From Bradyrhizobium sp. Y36 (GTDB taxonomy: Bacteria > Pseudomonadota > Alphaproteobacteria > Rhizobiales > Xanthobacteraceae), in contig NZ_NWTI01000004.1 of assembly GCF_002531575.1 (NCBI RefSeq), forward strand, positions 310,001 to 374,000: a stretch of DNA of 64,000 nucleotides, written 5' to 3'. Under the pieces are notes generated by a model. That model was not told where the DNA came from. It saw only the letters and a list, made by a program, of their open reading frames with translations, and ran no database searches. Below, piece by piece: positions 7,948 to 15,401 of the stretch; within the stretch, counting starts at the first letter, position 1, and every line of letters begins with the position of its first letter. The translations under genes and the position numbers were made by a program.

Positions 7948-7978
7948 TCAAGTCAGTTCCTTTTTCTGACTGACTTGA
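7948..7978. promoter_or_regulatory. Perfect 10-bp inverted repeat, candidate HxlR operator
   Basis: TCAAGTCAGT (7948-7957) and ACTGACTTGA (7969-7978) flank an 11-bp spacer, 19 bp before the hxlR start codon. The position suits autoregulation and control of the divergent SDR. Confidence 0.6.
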
Positions 7979-7997
7979 CCTGAGCCGGAGACCGACC

Positions 7998-8462
7998 ATG
8001 AAATGGGACACGCTGGACGAAGAGCAGTGCTCGCTCTCCCGCACCATTGCCGTGGTCGGCGATCGCTGGACGCTGCTGATCCTGCGCGAATGTTTCCTGC
8101 GCGTGCGCCGGTTCGAGGCGTTTCAATCCTCGCTCCAGATCACGCGTCATCTGCTCTCGGAGCGGCTGAAGAAGCTGGTGCGCTCAGGCATCCTGCGCCG
8201 CGTGCCCTATTCGGACGCGCCCAAGCGCTACGAATACATCCTCACCCAGAAGGGGCTCGATCTCTACCCGATCATTATGGCCATGGTGCATTGGGGCGAC
8301 ACCCACATGGGCGACGAGCGCGGCCGCCCGCTGCTGCACGAGCACAAGAGTTGCGGCAAGCTGTTCGACCCCGTGATGGTCTGCTCGGAGTGCGGCGAGC
8401 CGCTGCATGCCAAGCAGGTGCATGTGCATGCGGGGCCGGGGCGAAAGGAAGCGGTGGGTTGA
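7998..8462 (+). CDS. HxlR/MarR-like winged-helix transcriptional regulator
   Basis: A 154-residue regulator. The HxlR winged helix spans about residues 10-100 (CSLSRTIAVVGDRWTLLILRECFLRVRRFEAFQ, LLSERLKKLVRSGILRRVPYSDAPKRYEYILTQKG). The first cysteine, Cys11 in EQCSLS, is at the position that senses redox or electrophiles in several HxlR proteins. The C-terminal tail carries CSECGEP and an earlier CGK, possibly a small metal-binding tail. ATG at 7998 follows GAGCCGGAGA. It probably controls the divergent SDR gene and itself through the inverted repeats between them; this is inferred from position. Confidence 0.85.
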   Translation: MKWDTLDEEQCSLSRTIAVVGDRWTLLILRECFLRVRRFEAFQSSLQITRHLLSERLKKLVRSGILRRVPYSDAPKRYEYILTQKGLDLYPIIMAMVHWGDTHMGDERGRPLLHEHKSCGKLFDPVMVCSECGEPLHAKQVHVHAGPGRKEAVG

Positions 8463-8567
8463 ACCGGGCGGGCGCGTCATCAAGCGCACCGGATTCCACG
8501 ATTACCGGTCGCCTGCCGACGCCGGGGAGACACGGACGCGCCTCCCCTGGTGTTGTTCAGCGCATCG

Positions 8568-8726
8568 TCAATGCGTCTTGGTCTCCTGCCACTTTTCGAG
8601 ATCGGGCTTCACCTCGCGCGGCTTCTGCTCCTTTTCCGGGTTACCCTTCCAGGGCTTGTCCGTCTGGGCATGCGATCCCCAGTCGTTCTGATGCCGGGGA
8701 TCGTCGGTGGGGCGTTCCTTGCTCAT
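8568..8726 (-). CDS. Small hydrophilic hypothetical protein (52 aa)
   Basis: MSKERPTDDPRHQNDWGSH is followed by a Lys/Glu/Pro-rich tail ending EKWQETKTH. It has no hydrophobic segment and is probably disordered. GGAAAGGAAAA precedes the ATG. It lies 24 nt downstream of the PRC-barrel gene on the same strand and likely belongs to the same stress transcript. Small charged proteins of this style are common next to EcfG-controlled genes, but no function is known. Confidence 0.6.
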   Translation of the reverse strand: MSKERPTDDPRHQNDWGSHAQTDKPWKGNPEKEQKPREVKPDLEKWQETKTH

Positions 8727-8750
8727 CGATTTTCCTTTCCATGACGCGGT

Positions 8751-9125
8751 TCAGGCGAAGGGAACTCCGTAATAGGCGTTGACGCCGCGCATCGCGGCAT
8801 CGTCGCCCCAGTTCCAGTCGCTTCGCTCGGCGTATTTCGGCGCGCCCTCCAGCGCGTTGGCGGTGATGCCGGTGACATAGCCGCCAAGCTCCGTGTCGTA
8901 CTTCAACGACTGCCAGGGCAACGGATAGTGGTCGTTGCCGAGGCCCAGAAATCCTCCGAAGCCGAGCACGGCGTACGACACCCTGCCGCTCACCTTGTCG
9001 ATCATCACGCGTTCGATCGAACCGATCCGGTTGCGATCGGCGCCGTAGACCGACGTTCCCTCCACCTTGTCGCTGCCGATCAGCCGTTCCATTTCGCTGC
9101 GGCCCAGCTCGCTTTGATTCAGCAT
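8751..9125 (-). CDS. PRC-barrel domain protein
   Basis: A 124-residue protein. The PRC-barrel domain runs from about residue 12 to 85 (LIGSDKVEGTSVYGADRNRIGSIERVMIDKVSGRVSYAVLGFGGFLGLGNDHYPLPWQSL) and a short tail ends YYGVPFA. PRC barrels occur in the photosynthetic reaction centre H subunit and in RimM. Free-standing soluble forms like this one are common stress proteins in Rhizobiales with unknown biochemical role. ATG at 9125 has GGAGG before it. An EcfG-type promoter lies upstream, back to back with the one serving the ThDP enzyme gene. Confidence 0.85.
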   Translation of the reverse strand: MLNQSELGRSEMERLIGSDKVEGTSVYGADRNRIGSIERVMIDKVSGRVSYAVLGFGGFLGLGNDHYPLPWQSLKYDTELGGYVTGITANALEGAPKYAERSDWNWGDDAAMRGVNAYYGVPFA

Positions 9126-9154
9126 CTCGATCCTCCACTCAGCCAATGTGAACC

Positions 9155-9179
9155 AACCGGGTGCGCGAGCGATCGTTCC
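9155..9179 (-). promoter_or_regulatory. Candidate EcfG promoter for the PRC-barrel gene
   Basis: On the minus strand GGAAC (9179-9175), 16-nt spacer, GGTT (9158-9155), about 29 nt before the ATG. Confidence 0.6.
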
Positions 9180-9206
9180 GGGATCGATGTTCCCCGGCGG
9201 CGGCCA

Positions 9207-9231
9207 GGAACATCGCAGGGAAGGAGCGGTT
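9207..9231 (+). promoter_or_regulatory. Candidate EcfG promoter for the ThDP enzyme gene
   Basis: GGAAC (9207-9211), 16-nt spacer, GGTT (9228-9231), 33 nt before the ATG at 9265. It is divergent from the matching site at 9155-9179. Confidence 0.6.
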
Positions 9232-9264
9232 CTCTGAACTTCATACACAGCCAAGGGCCGCGCG

Positions 9265-11061
9265 ATGTCCCAGACCGTTTCCGACTTCATCGTCCAGCGT
9301 CTGCATCAATGGGGCGTGCGCCACATCTTCGGTTACCCCGGTGACGGCATCAACGGCGTGTTCGGCGCGATGAACCGGGCCCAAGGCAAGGAATGCGAGA
9401 TCGGCTTCGTGCAGGCGCGGCACGAGGAGATGGCGGCCTTCATGGCCAGCGCCTATGCGAAATTCTCCGGCCGGCTCGGCGTCTGCATCGCAACCTCAGG
9501 TCCCGGCGCCTCGCACCTCATCACCGGGCTCTACGATGCGTTGCTCGATCACCAGCCGGTGCTCGCGATCGTCGGCCAGCAGGCTCGCAGCGCGCTCGGC
9601 GGACACTATCAGCAGGAGCTCGACCTGCTCTCGATGTTCAAGGACGTCGCGGGTGCCTACGTGATGCAAGCCTCCTCGCCCGCACAGGTGCGGCACCTGA
9701 TCGACCGCGCGGTCCGGATCGCGCTGGCGCGGCGGACGCCCACCGTGATCATCCTGCCCAACGACTTGCAGGAAGAGCCTTACGAAAGCCCGCCCCGCGC
9801 ACACGGCACCCTGCATTCCGGCATCGGCTACAGCGCCCCCAGCATCATGCCGCGCGAGGACGATCTCGATCGCGCCGCGGAGGTGCTCAACGCCGGCAAG
9901 AAGGTCGCGATGCTGGTCGGCGCCGGCACAGTCGGCGCCACCGACGAGGTGATCGCCGTCGCCGACCGCCTGTCGGCCGGCTGCGCCAAGGCGCTGCTCG
10001 GCAAGGCCGCGCTGCCCGACGACCTGCCATGGGTCACCGGCTCGATCGGCCTCCTCGGCACCGAGCCCAGCTACAACATGATGATGGAATGCGACACGCT
10101 GCTGATGGTCGGCTCGGCCTTTCCCTACGCCGAGTTCCTGCCGAAGGAGGGCGCCGCGCGCGGCGTTCAGATCGATATCGACGCCAGCATGATGTCGATC
10201 CGCTTTCCCATGGAGGTCGGCCTCGTCGGCGATGCCGCCGAGACGCTGCGCGCCTTGCTGCCGCGATTGAAGCCAAGGAGCGACGGCGCCTGGCGCCGGG
10301 GCATCGAGGAGGACGTCGCGACATGGTGGAAGACGCTGGATGGCCGGGCACATCAGCCTGCCGCGCCGGTCAATCCGCAGCTCGTGGCCTGGGAATTGTC
10401 CCCGCGCCTGCCCGACCGCGCCATCATCACCAGCGATTCCGGCTCCTGCGCCAACTGGTTCGCGCGCGATCTGAAGATGCGGCGCGGCATGATCGCCTCG
10501 CTCTCCGGTGGCCTCGCCTCGATGGGAGCAGCAGTGCCTTATGCGCTCGCTGCGAAATACGCCCATCCCGATCGCCCCGTGATCGCCCTCGTCGGCGACG
10601 GCGCGATGCAGATGAACAACATGGCCGAGCTGATCACCGCCGCGAAATACTGGCGATCCTGGCGCGACCCGCGCTTGGTCGTCTGCGTCTTCAACAACGA
10701 GGACCTCAACCAGGTGACATGGGAGCAGCGCATCATCAACGGCGATCCCAAATTCGAAGCCTCGCAGCGCATCCCCAACGTCTCCTATTCCCGCTTCGCC
10801 GAGCTCGTCGGCCTGCGCGGAATCTTCGTCGACAGCCCGGAATTGCTCGGCTCGGCCTGGGAACAGGCGTTGGGATGCGAGATGCCCGTCGTGCTGGAGG
10901 TGAAGACCGACCCCGAAGTGCCGCCGCTGCCGCCGCACATCACGCTTCAACAGGCAAAGAATTTTTCCCTCGCGCTGATGAAGGGTGACCCGAACGAGAC
11001 CAGCGTCATCAAGGGCGCCGCGCGGCAGGTGCTCGAAACCATCCTGCCCGGAAAGGAATGA
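9265..11061 (+). CDS. Thiamine diphosphate-dependent enzyme, pyruvate oxidase (PoxB)-like
   Basis: A 598-residue enzyme with the three-domain layout of the acetolactate synthase/pyruvate oxidase family. The PYR domain (about 1-175) contains the catalytic Glu in QARHEEMAAF and SGPGASHLITGLYDA. The central domain (about 195-340) contains KVAMLVGAGT. The PP domain has SLSGGLASMGAAVPYA and the ThDP/Mg motif VGDGAMQMNN with the later FNNEDLNQVTWE. PoxB-type enzymes decarboxylate pyruvate and pass electrons to quinone, but the substrate here is not certain. The start ATG follows CCGCGCG. It is expressed from an EcfG-type promoter and followed after 3 nt by a small gene. Confidence 0.85.
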   Translation: MSQTVSDFIVQRLHQWGVRHIFGYPGDGINGVFGAMNRAQGKECEIGFVQARHEEMAAFMASAYAKFSGRLGVCIATSGPGASHLITGLYDALLDHQPVLAIVGQQARSALGGHYQQELDLLSMFKDVAGAYVMQASSPAQVRHLIDRAVRIALARRTPTVIILPNDLQEEPYESPPRAHGTLHSGIGYSAPSIMPREDDLDRAAEVLNAGKKVAMLVGAGTVGATDEVIAVADRLSAGCAKALLGKAALPDDLPWVTGSIGLLGTEPSYNMMMECDTLLMVGSAFPYAEFLPKEGAARGVQIDIDASMMSIRFPMEVGLVGDAAETLRALLPRLKPRSDGAWRRGIEEDVATWWKTLDGRAHQPAAPVNPQLVAWELSPRLPDRAIITSDSGSCANWFARDLKMRRGMIASLSGGLASMGAAVPYALAAKYAHPDRPVIALVGDGAMQMNNMAELITAAKYWRSWRDPRLVVCVFNNEDLNQVTWEQRIINGDPKFEASQRIPNVSYSRFAELVGLRGIFVDSPELLGSAWEQALGCEMPVVLEVKTDPEVPPLPPHITLQQAKNFSLALMKGDPNETSVIKGAARQVLETILPGKE

Positions 11062-11064
11062 ACC

Positions 11065-11292
11065 ATGAGCGACTTCCGCGACATCCAGCATGGCGTCAAC
11101 GATCCCGTCGACGGCGTCGACGTGAAGCAGCACTTCAACGACAACAAGACGCCGCATGAACGCGCGCAGCGCCATGCCGACGTGCGCGCCGACGCCACGG
11201 CTTCTCCCGCCGAGCCGTTCCTGCCCGAGCGGCTGCGGCGCAAGCCGACCGATCCCATCAATCCGCGCACCGGGCGAAACCCGACGGATTAG
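11065..11292 (+). CDS. Small hydrophilic hypothetical protein (75 aa)
   Basis: A highly charged, His/Asp/Arg-rich protein (MSDFRDIQHGVNDPVDGVD, KTPHERAQRHADVRADATA) ending in a proline-rich RKPTDPINPRTGRNPTD. It has no transmembrane segment or recognisable domain and is likely disordered. It starts 3 nt after the stop of the ThDP enzyme with GGAAAGGA as ribosome-binding site, so it is translated from the same mRNA. Confidence 0.65.
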   Translation: MSDFRDIQHGVNDPVDGVDVKQHFNDNKTPHERAQRHADVRADATASPAEPFLPERLRRKPTDPINPRTGRNPTD

Positions 11293-11298
11293 CGCTTA

Positions 11299-11323
11299 GG
11301 AACCTCGGCCCGGGCGGCGTGTT
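11299..11323 (+). promoter_or_regulatory. Candidate EcfG promoter for the DUF4142 gene
   Basis: GGAAC (11299-11303), 16-nt spacer, TGTT (11320-11323), 54 nt before the ATG at 11378. Confidence 0.5.
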
Positions 11324-11377
11324 GATCGGCGCAACATCGCGCGGCACGGCGCTGCGCGCCCAATTAGAGGGACTAGC

Positions 11378-11929
11378 ATGAAACGGACCGTCATTGCCCT
11401 TGCCTGCGTACTTCTCGCAGGCCCCGCGCTCGCCCAGTCGCTGGGCGAGAAGACCGGCGTCAACTCGGCGCTTGGCGTCGCACCTGCGACCGCCGACTTC
11501 GTCAAGGAGGTCGCCATCAGCGACATGTTCGAGATCGAATCGAGCAAGCTCGCCGCCCAGAAGGGCAATGCGGAGGAGAAATCCTTCGCGCAGCAGATGA
11601 TTACCGATCACACCAAGACCAGCACCGAGCTCAAGGGTCTGGTCAGCGACAAGAAGGTGCAGGCGACGCTTCCGACGCAGCTCGACAGCTCGCACCAGAG
11701 CAAGCTCGACAAGCTGAAGAACGCAAACGGCAAGGACTTCAGCTCGGACTACAATTCCTATCAGATCAGCGCCCATGAAGACGCCGTCTCGCTGTTCGAG
11801 CGTTACGCCAAGGGCGGCGACAATGCCGACCTCAAGAATTGGGCCGGCAAGACGTTGCCTGCCCTGAAACATCACCTCGACATGGCCAAGAATCTCGGCA
11901 AGGCGCCGAGCGTCGGCCAGTCCAAGTAA
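11378..11929 (+). CDS. DUF4142 periplasmic protein
   Basis: A 183-residue precursor with a signal peptide (MKRTVIALACVLLAGPALAQ). The remainder is a DUF4142 domain, an all-helical ferritin-like bundle: DFVKEVAISDMFEIESSKLAAQKG, EEKSFAQQMITDHTKTSTEL, DYNSYQISAHEDAVSLFERYAKGG and LPALKHHLDMAK. The repeated ExxxS/H pattern is typical of the family, whose biochemical function is unknown; members are strongly stress-induced in Rhizobiales. A more divergent second copy lies at 16217-16729. It has an EcfG-type promoter before it and a strong terminator after it. Confidence 0.85.
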   Translation: MKRTVIALACVLLAGPALAQSLGEKTGVNSALGVAPATADFVKEVAISDMFEIESSKLAAQKGNAEEKSFAQQMITDHTKTSTELKGLVSDKKVQATLPTQLDSSHQSKLDKLKNANGKDFSSDYNSYQISAHEDAVSLFERYAKGGDNADLKNWAGKTLPALKHHLDMAKNLGKAPSVGQSK

Positions 11930-11946
11930 CTCGGATCAAAACCGAC

Positions 11947-11980
11947 AAAGGACACCGGTCTCGCCGGTGTCCTTTGCGTT
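11947..11980 (+). terminator. Intrinsic terminator after the DUF4142 gene
   Basis: The perfect 12-bp stem AAAGGACACCGG / CCGGTGTCCTTT (11947-11958 with 11964-11975) has a 5-nt loop and is followed by GCGTTTT. Confidence 0.85.
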
Positions 11981-12034
11981 TTAGCAACGATGCCCCGCTC
12001 CGCACGTTGGCTTTGCGACATCGCGGAGATCCCC

Positions 12035-13036
12035 ATGACGCAACAGAGCAAGACGTCGATGACCCGCCGGCATCTCGTGCATGCCGCGGGCGCAACGCTT
12101 GCCGTCACGTCACTGGCATCTTCGACAGCAAAAGGAGATACGCCCATGGCCGAGCAGAATCTGATCGACCCCGTCAGCCGCTACCCGAAGCCGCCGTTCA
12201 AGAAGCAATCGCAGCCCTGGCCGGGTCTTGCCGGCAAGATGGAGCCGCAGCCCGACCATGGCGAGACCAGTTACAAAGGCTCCGGCCGGCTCGCCGGCCG
12301 CAAGGCCCTGATCACGGGCGGTGATTCCGGCATGGGCCGCGCTGCCGCGATCGCCTATGCCCGCGAGGGCGCCGACGTCGCCATCAACTATCTGGCGGCG
12401 GAAGAACCCGACGCACAGGAGGTGATCGCGCTGATCAAGAAGGAAGGGCGCACCGGAGTTGCGATCCCGGGCGATCTCAAGGACGAGGCTTTCTGCGGCA
12501 AGCTGGTCGAGCAGGCGGTGCAGGGCCTCGGCGGCCTCGACATCATCGTCAACAACGCAGCCCGGCAGCAGACCCGCGCCTCCATCCTCGACGTGTCGTC
12601 GGAAGATTTCGACGCCACCATGAAGACGAACATTTACGCCCCGTTCTGGATCATCAAGGCGGCGCTGCGGCATCTCAAGCCCGGCTCTTGCATCATCGGC
12701 ACCACCTCCGAGCAGGCCTATGATCCCTCGCCCGATCTCTACGACTATGCGCAGACCAAGGCGGCGACGATGAACTATGTGAAGTCGCTGGCCAAGCAGC
12801 TCGCCTCGAAAGGCATCCGCGTCAATGGCGTCGCGCCCGGACCTATCTGGACGCCGCTCCAGGTCTCCGGCGGGGCCACGATGGAGAAGCTGGAAAAGTT
12901 CGGCGGCATGACGCCGCTCGGCCGTCCCGGCCAGCCAGTCGAGCTCGCCTCGATCTACGTGCAGCTTGCCGCCGCCGATGCCAGTTATGCGACCGGTCAG
13001 GTCTATGGCGCCGCCGGCGGATCCGGACAGCCGTAG
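12035..13036 (+). CDS. YghA-like SDR oxidoreductase with possible Tat signal and internal start
   Basis: A 333-residue SDR. The core from about residue 85 (GRKALITGGDSGMGRAAAIAYAREGADVAINYL, IVNNAA, GTTSEQAYDPSPDLYDYAQTKAA with Tyr and Lys in YAQTK, VNGVAPGPIWTPLQ) closely follows the NADP-dependent aldehyde reductase YghA. The first 37 residues look like a twin-arginine signal (TRRHLVHAAGATLAVTSL). A second start, ATG at 12146 (MAEQNLIDPVSRYPKP), has the much better ribosome-binding site AAAGGAGATA at 12131-12140. The gene may therefore produce an exported and a cytosolic form, or only the short one. It is probably a stress-linked aldehyde reductase. Confidence 0.85.
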   Translation: MTQQSKTSMTRRHLVHAAGATLAVTSLASSTAKGDTPMAEQNLIDPVSRYPKPPFKKQSQPWPGLAGKMEPQPDHGETSYKGSGRLAGRKALITGGDSGMGRAAAIAYAREGADVAINYLAAEEPDAQEVIALIKKEGRTGVAIPGDLKDEAFCGKLVEQAVQGLGGLDIIVNNAARQQTRASILDVSSEDFDATMKTNIYAPFWIIKAALRHLKPGSCIIGTTSEQAYDPSPDLYDYAQTKAATMNYVKSLAKQLASKGIRVNGVAPGPIWTPLQVSGGATMEKLEKFGGMTPLGRPGQPVELASIYVQLAAADASYATGQVYGAAGGSGQP

Positions 13037-13131
13037 CGGCGGCAACGCGGGTGCTTGCGTTGCAACTCGGGAACGATCTTGTCTCCCAGCTTTTACAAAA
13101 CCGTCATGGAGGAAAAATCGCCGGCTGACCG

Positions 13132-13710
13132 ATGGCGCTCGTAACAGTCAAACCCGCCCGGATCGATACGACGATCGCGAACGAGATCGCGGAGCACACC
13201 AATTCAGGGCTCGAGCACGCCGCCCAGGCAATGACCTGGGGTGCGGACGAGCATGTGCTGGTCGCGCTAGCCGCGGCAGGATGGCTCTACACCCGGCTGC
13301 GGCGACCACAGCAACGCCGCCTCGCCGATCACGTCCTGTCGGTCTCGCTGGCGACGGCCGTGCTGCCGCACCTGCTGAAGTCCGTGTTCGACCAGACGCG
13401 GCCGGACCGGCTGACCGTCACCGGCCACTGCCGCGGCATCCCTTTCTCGGGGCGGCCCAGCGACGCGTTTCCCTCCGGTCACGCGGTGCATATGGGCGCG
13501 CTCGCCGCGGCGGCCGGCCTGTTGCCGACGGCCCGGCGACGGGCGGCGCGCGGCATCGCCATAGCGCTGTCGATGACTCGCATCGTCCTGCTTGCGCACT
13601 GGACCAGCGACGTGGTGGCAGGCTTTGCGCTCGGCGTCGTCGTCGAAAGGCTGATGAGGCCCCTTACCCTTGGTAAGCGCCGGCCCGAAGCTCCGCGGAT
13701 ACGGCCGTGA
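13132..13710 (+). CDS. PAP2-family phosphatase (membrane)
   Basis: A 192-residue integral membrane phosphatase with the three PAP2 motifs in order: KSVFDQTRP (KX6RP), FPSGHAVHM (PSGH) and TRIVLLAHWTSD (SRX5HX3D, with Thr instead of Ser at the first position). Such enzymes remove phosphate from lipid phosphates such as phosphatidic acid or undecaprenyl pyrophosphate at the periplasmic face. The stop overlaps the GTG of the next gene by four bases, so the three genes 13132-14539 form a translationally coupled operon with two DUF3147-like membrane proteins. Confidence 0.85.
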   Translation: MALVTVKPARIDTTIANEIAEHTNSGLEHAAQAMTWGADEHVLVALAAAGWLYTRLRRPQQRRLADHVLSVSLATAVLPHLLKSVFDQTRPDRLTVTGHCRGIPFSGRPSDAFPSGHAVHMGALAAAAGLLPTARRRAARGIAIALSMTRIVLLAHWTSDVVAGFALGVVVERLMRPLTLGKRRPEAPRIRP

Positions 13711-14054
13711 CCGAATATCTCCTGCGCTTCGTGGTCGGCGGCCTGATCGTCTCCGTCTTCTCGATCCTTGGCGACATGTTGCGGCCGAAGAGCTTTGCCG
13801 GGCTGCTCGGAGCGGCACCGTCGGTCGCGCTGGCGACACTGAGCATCGCGGTCGTCCAGCACGGCCGGTCCTATGTCGCGGCCGAAAGCTGGACGATGAT
13901 CTACGGCGCCCTTGCGCTCGCCTGTTACAGCCTTGGCGTGTGCCAGCTCCTGATGAGGTTTCGTCTCTCCGCATTGCCGGCGACCATCGTCGCCTTTGCT
14001 GTATGGCTCCTCGTCGCCTTCGGTCTGCTCGCGGGTTTCGGAGGTGCGGCCTGA
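13707..14054 (+). CDS. DUF3147-like small membrane protein
   Basis: A 115-residue, almost fully hydrophobic protein with four predicted membrane helices. The conserved start LLRFVVGGLIVSVFSILGDMLRPKSFAGLLGAAPSVALATL matches DUF3147. Function unknown. GTG at 13707 overlaps the stop of the PAP2 gene (GTGA) and its own stop shares one base with the next ATG (TGATG), which shows tight coupling. It is paralogous to the following gene over the glycine-rich first half. Confidence 0.75.
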   Translation: MTEYLLRFVVGGLIVSVFSILGDMLRPKSFAGLLGAAPSVALATLSIAVVQHGRSYVAAESWTMIYGALALACYSLGVCQLLMRFRLSALPATIVAFAVWLLVAFGLLAGFGGAA

Positions 14055-14539
14055 TGCTGGTGAAGCTGTCCTCATCCGCCGTGAAACAGACGCGATGGTA
14101 CGAGTATGGCGTTCGCTTCCTGCTCGGCGGGCTGGCGACGGTTTTGGCGGGGATCGTGAGCTCGCGTTTCGGCGTCTCGGTCGGCGGACTTTTCCTCGCC
14201 CTGCCCGCCATCTTCTGCGCCAGCGCGACCTTGATCGAAAGTCATGAACGTCGCGCCAAGGAGAAGGCGGGCCTTAGCGGACGCAGACGCGGGCGTGAGG
14301 CCGCATCGCTCGATGCCGCGGGCGCGGGCCTTGGAAGCCTCGGCCTCGCGGCCTTCGCGTTCGTGTTCCATGTCGTGATTGCGGCAAGCGCGGCCGGCGC
14401 GTTCCTCGCTGCCATCCTGGTATGGGCGGCTGTGGCGGTGTCGGCATGGTGGCTGCGGCGAAAGCTTCGCATCACATCCCGCCCTCGACAGAGCGGGCGC
14501 ATCGGGCCATCAGCGAGACGCCGCGGCATCGTCCCGTAG
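14054..14539 (+). CDS. DUF3147-like membrane protein, second copy
   Basis: A 161-residue protein with four hydrophobic segments. The N-terminal half (YEYGVRFLLGGLATVLAGIVSSRFGVSVGGLFLALPAIFCASATLIE) parallels the preceding DUF3147 protein. A charged cytoplasmic loop (SHERRAKEKAGLSGRRRGRE) follows, then two further helices and a very basic tail. It is the last gene of the PAP2 operon. Its 3' end overlaps the convergent 64-aa gene by 30 bp. Function unknown; the pairing of two DUF3147 proteins suggests a heteromeric membrane complex. Confidence 0.7.
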   Translation: MLVKLSSSAVKQTRWYEYGVRFLLGGLATVLAGIVSSRFGVSVGGLFLALPAIFCASATLIESHERRAKEKAGLSGRRRGREAASLDAAGAGLGSLGLAAFAFVFHVVIAASAAGAFLAAILVWAAVAVSAWWLRRKLRITSRPRQSGRIGPSARRRGIVP

Positions 14540-14704
14540 CATCAGGTACCCGTGCATCTCTGCAGCGATGTGAAGCTGGTTGATGCGCGCGAGAACACCG
14601 TCGCGCTGCCGTCCATCCGGCAGGCCCGACAGTTCATGCTCCAGCCGCTGCTTCTGCGCGGTGAGACGTTGTTCGAATGTATGTGGCTCAGAGCGTTTTC
14701 GCAT
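14510..14704 (-). CDS. Small coiled-coil hypothetical protein (64 aa)
   Basis: MRKRSEPHTFEQRLTAQKQRLEHELSGLPDGRQRDGVLARINQLHIAAEMHGYLMLRD followed by a short tail. It consists of one or two amphipathic helices, and a GLPDG turn joins an EQRL/KQRLEHEL helix to an RDGVLARINQLHIAAEMHGYL helix. Similar tiny proteins are frequent in Bradyrhizobium. The start ATG lies inside the 3' end of the upstream 52-aa gene (17-bp overlap), which suggests coupled translation. Function unknown. Confidence 0.65.
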   Translation of the reverse strand: MRKRSEPHTFEQRLTAQKQRLEHELSGLPDGRQRDGVLARINQLHIAAEMHGYLMLRDDAAASR

Positions 14705-14846
14705 CTTCCGTCCTCGGTGGCTGCAGCCCTGGGCTGTTGGCCCAGCGCTCGACTTGTTCGATGACCTTCTGGTGGCTCGGACGCACCGGCTTTTGCGCTT
14801 CCGGCTCGTCGGAGAGCTTTCGGGGCAACCTGACTTCGTCCGTCAT
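14688..14846 (-). CDS. Small hydrophilic hypothetical protein (52 aa)
   Basis: A 52-residue protein starting MTDEVRLPRKLSDEPEAQKP and ending PPRTEDAKTL, with a helix HQKVIEQVERWA in the middle. It is charged, proline-rich and has no membrane segment. The start ATG at 14846 is preceded by GGAGAGGGAGAG. It forms a two-gene unit with the 64-aa gene whose start lies within its last codons. Function unknown. Confidence 0.55.
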   Translation of the reverse strand: MTDEVRLPRKLSDEPEAQKPVRPSHQKVIEQVERWANSPGLQPPRTEDAKTL

Positions 14847-14954
14847 GGCGTCTCTCCCTCTCCAAGAGAATGCGCCAGCGCGGGAGTCGTTTCGATATAG
14901 CTTATTGATTTTGCTAGTTATTTATACTCATTTGGCAACTTTCGCGACTCTTGT

Positions 14955-14979
14955 GGAACTCGCGACAAGTTGGCTTGTT
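14955..14979 (+). promoter_or_regulatory. Candidate EcfG promoter for the RHH gene
   Basis: GGAAC (14955-14959), 16-nt spacer, TGTT (14976-14979), 39 nt before the ATG at 15019. Confidence 0.5.
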
Positions 14980-15018
14980 GAGCATCCTACTCAACCTACT
15001 CATTTTGCGTGATCGACC

Positions 15019-15267
15019 ATGAACGACCTTCGCGCCGAGCGGCTTCAAGTCATGCTCTCGCCGGAAGAGTTGGCCGCCGTTGACGATTTCCGGTTCAAGC
15101 ATCGCATGCCGACACGCGCCGCCGCAGTCCGCGAGCTGCTCAAGTTCGGCCTCGCCGCAGCTGACGTCGATGCAAGCCCCGGCGTGAAATCGAGCAGCTT
15201 CGGTGTGTTTGGCCGCGGCCCTGATGGACATACCCAAGGGGACCCCGAGGGCGGCGCCGAGGACTGA
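15019..15267 (+). CDS. Ribbon-helix-helix-like small protein
   Basis: An 82-residue protein. Residues 5-48 (RAERLQVMLSPEELAAVDDFRFKHRMPTRAAAVRELLKFGL) have the beta-strand/helix/helix pattern of MetJ/Arc-type ribbon-helix-helix DNA-binding proteins: strand RLQVMLS, helix PEELAAVDDFRFKH, helix TRAAAVRELLKFGL. The C-terminal third is a Gly/Ser/Asp-rich disordered tail. It could be a regulator or the antitoxin type of RHH, but no toxin-like gene is adjacent. An EcfG-type promoter lies upstream and a hairpin terminator downstream. Confidence 0.7.
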   Translation: MNDLRAERLQVMLSPEELAAVDDFRFKHRMPTRAAAVRELLKFGLAAADVDASPGVKSSSFGVFGRGPDGHTQGDPEGGAED

Positions 15268-15286
15268 CCCGTACTCCTCAAGCAAA

Positions 15287-15322
15287 CGACCCCGGCACGG
15301 GGCGTACCGGGGTCGCTCTTGG
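15287..15322 (+). terminator. Probable intrinsic terminator after the RHH gene
   Basis: The 9-bp stem CGACCCCGG / CCGGGGTCG (15287-15295 with 15307-15315) has an 11-nt loop and is followed by CTCTTGG. There is no long T-run, so confidence is moderate. Confidence 0.5.
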
Positions 15323-15401
15323 AGATTGCTTCCGGCGCACCGGGGGCATGACAGCCGAAAGCAATCATTCGACTCGTCACATGTGGATTGGTTCCCCGAA
15401 C

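Noticed and set aside
13070..13093. GGAAC upstream of the PAP2 gene as an EcfG promoter
   Set aside because: At the right distance the -10 reads CTTT/TTTT, not NGTT.
13106..13144. A 12-codon frame (MEEKSPADRWRS) overlapping the PAP2 start, possible leader peptide
   Set aside because: GGAGG lies inside its first codons rather than upstream, and there is no attenuator structure or regulatory codon run. It more likely is the remote ribosome-binding site of the PAP2 gene.
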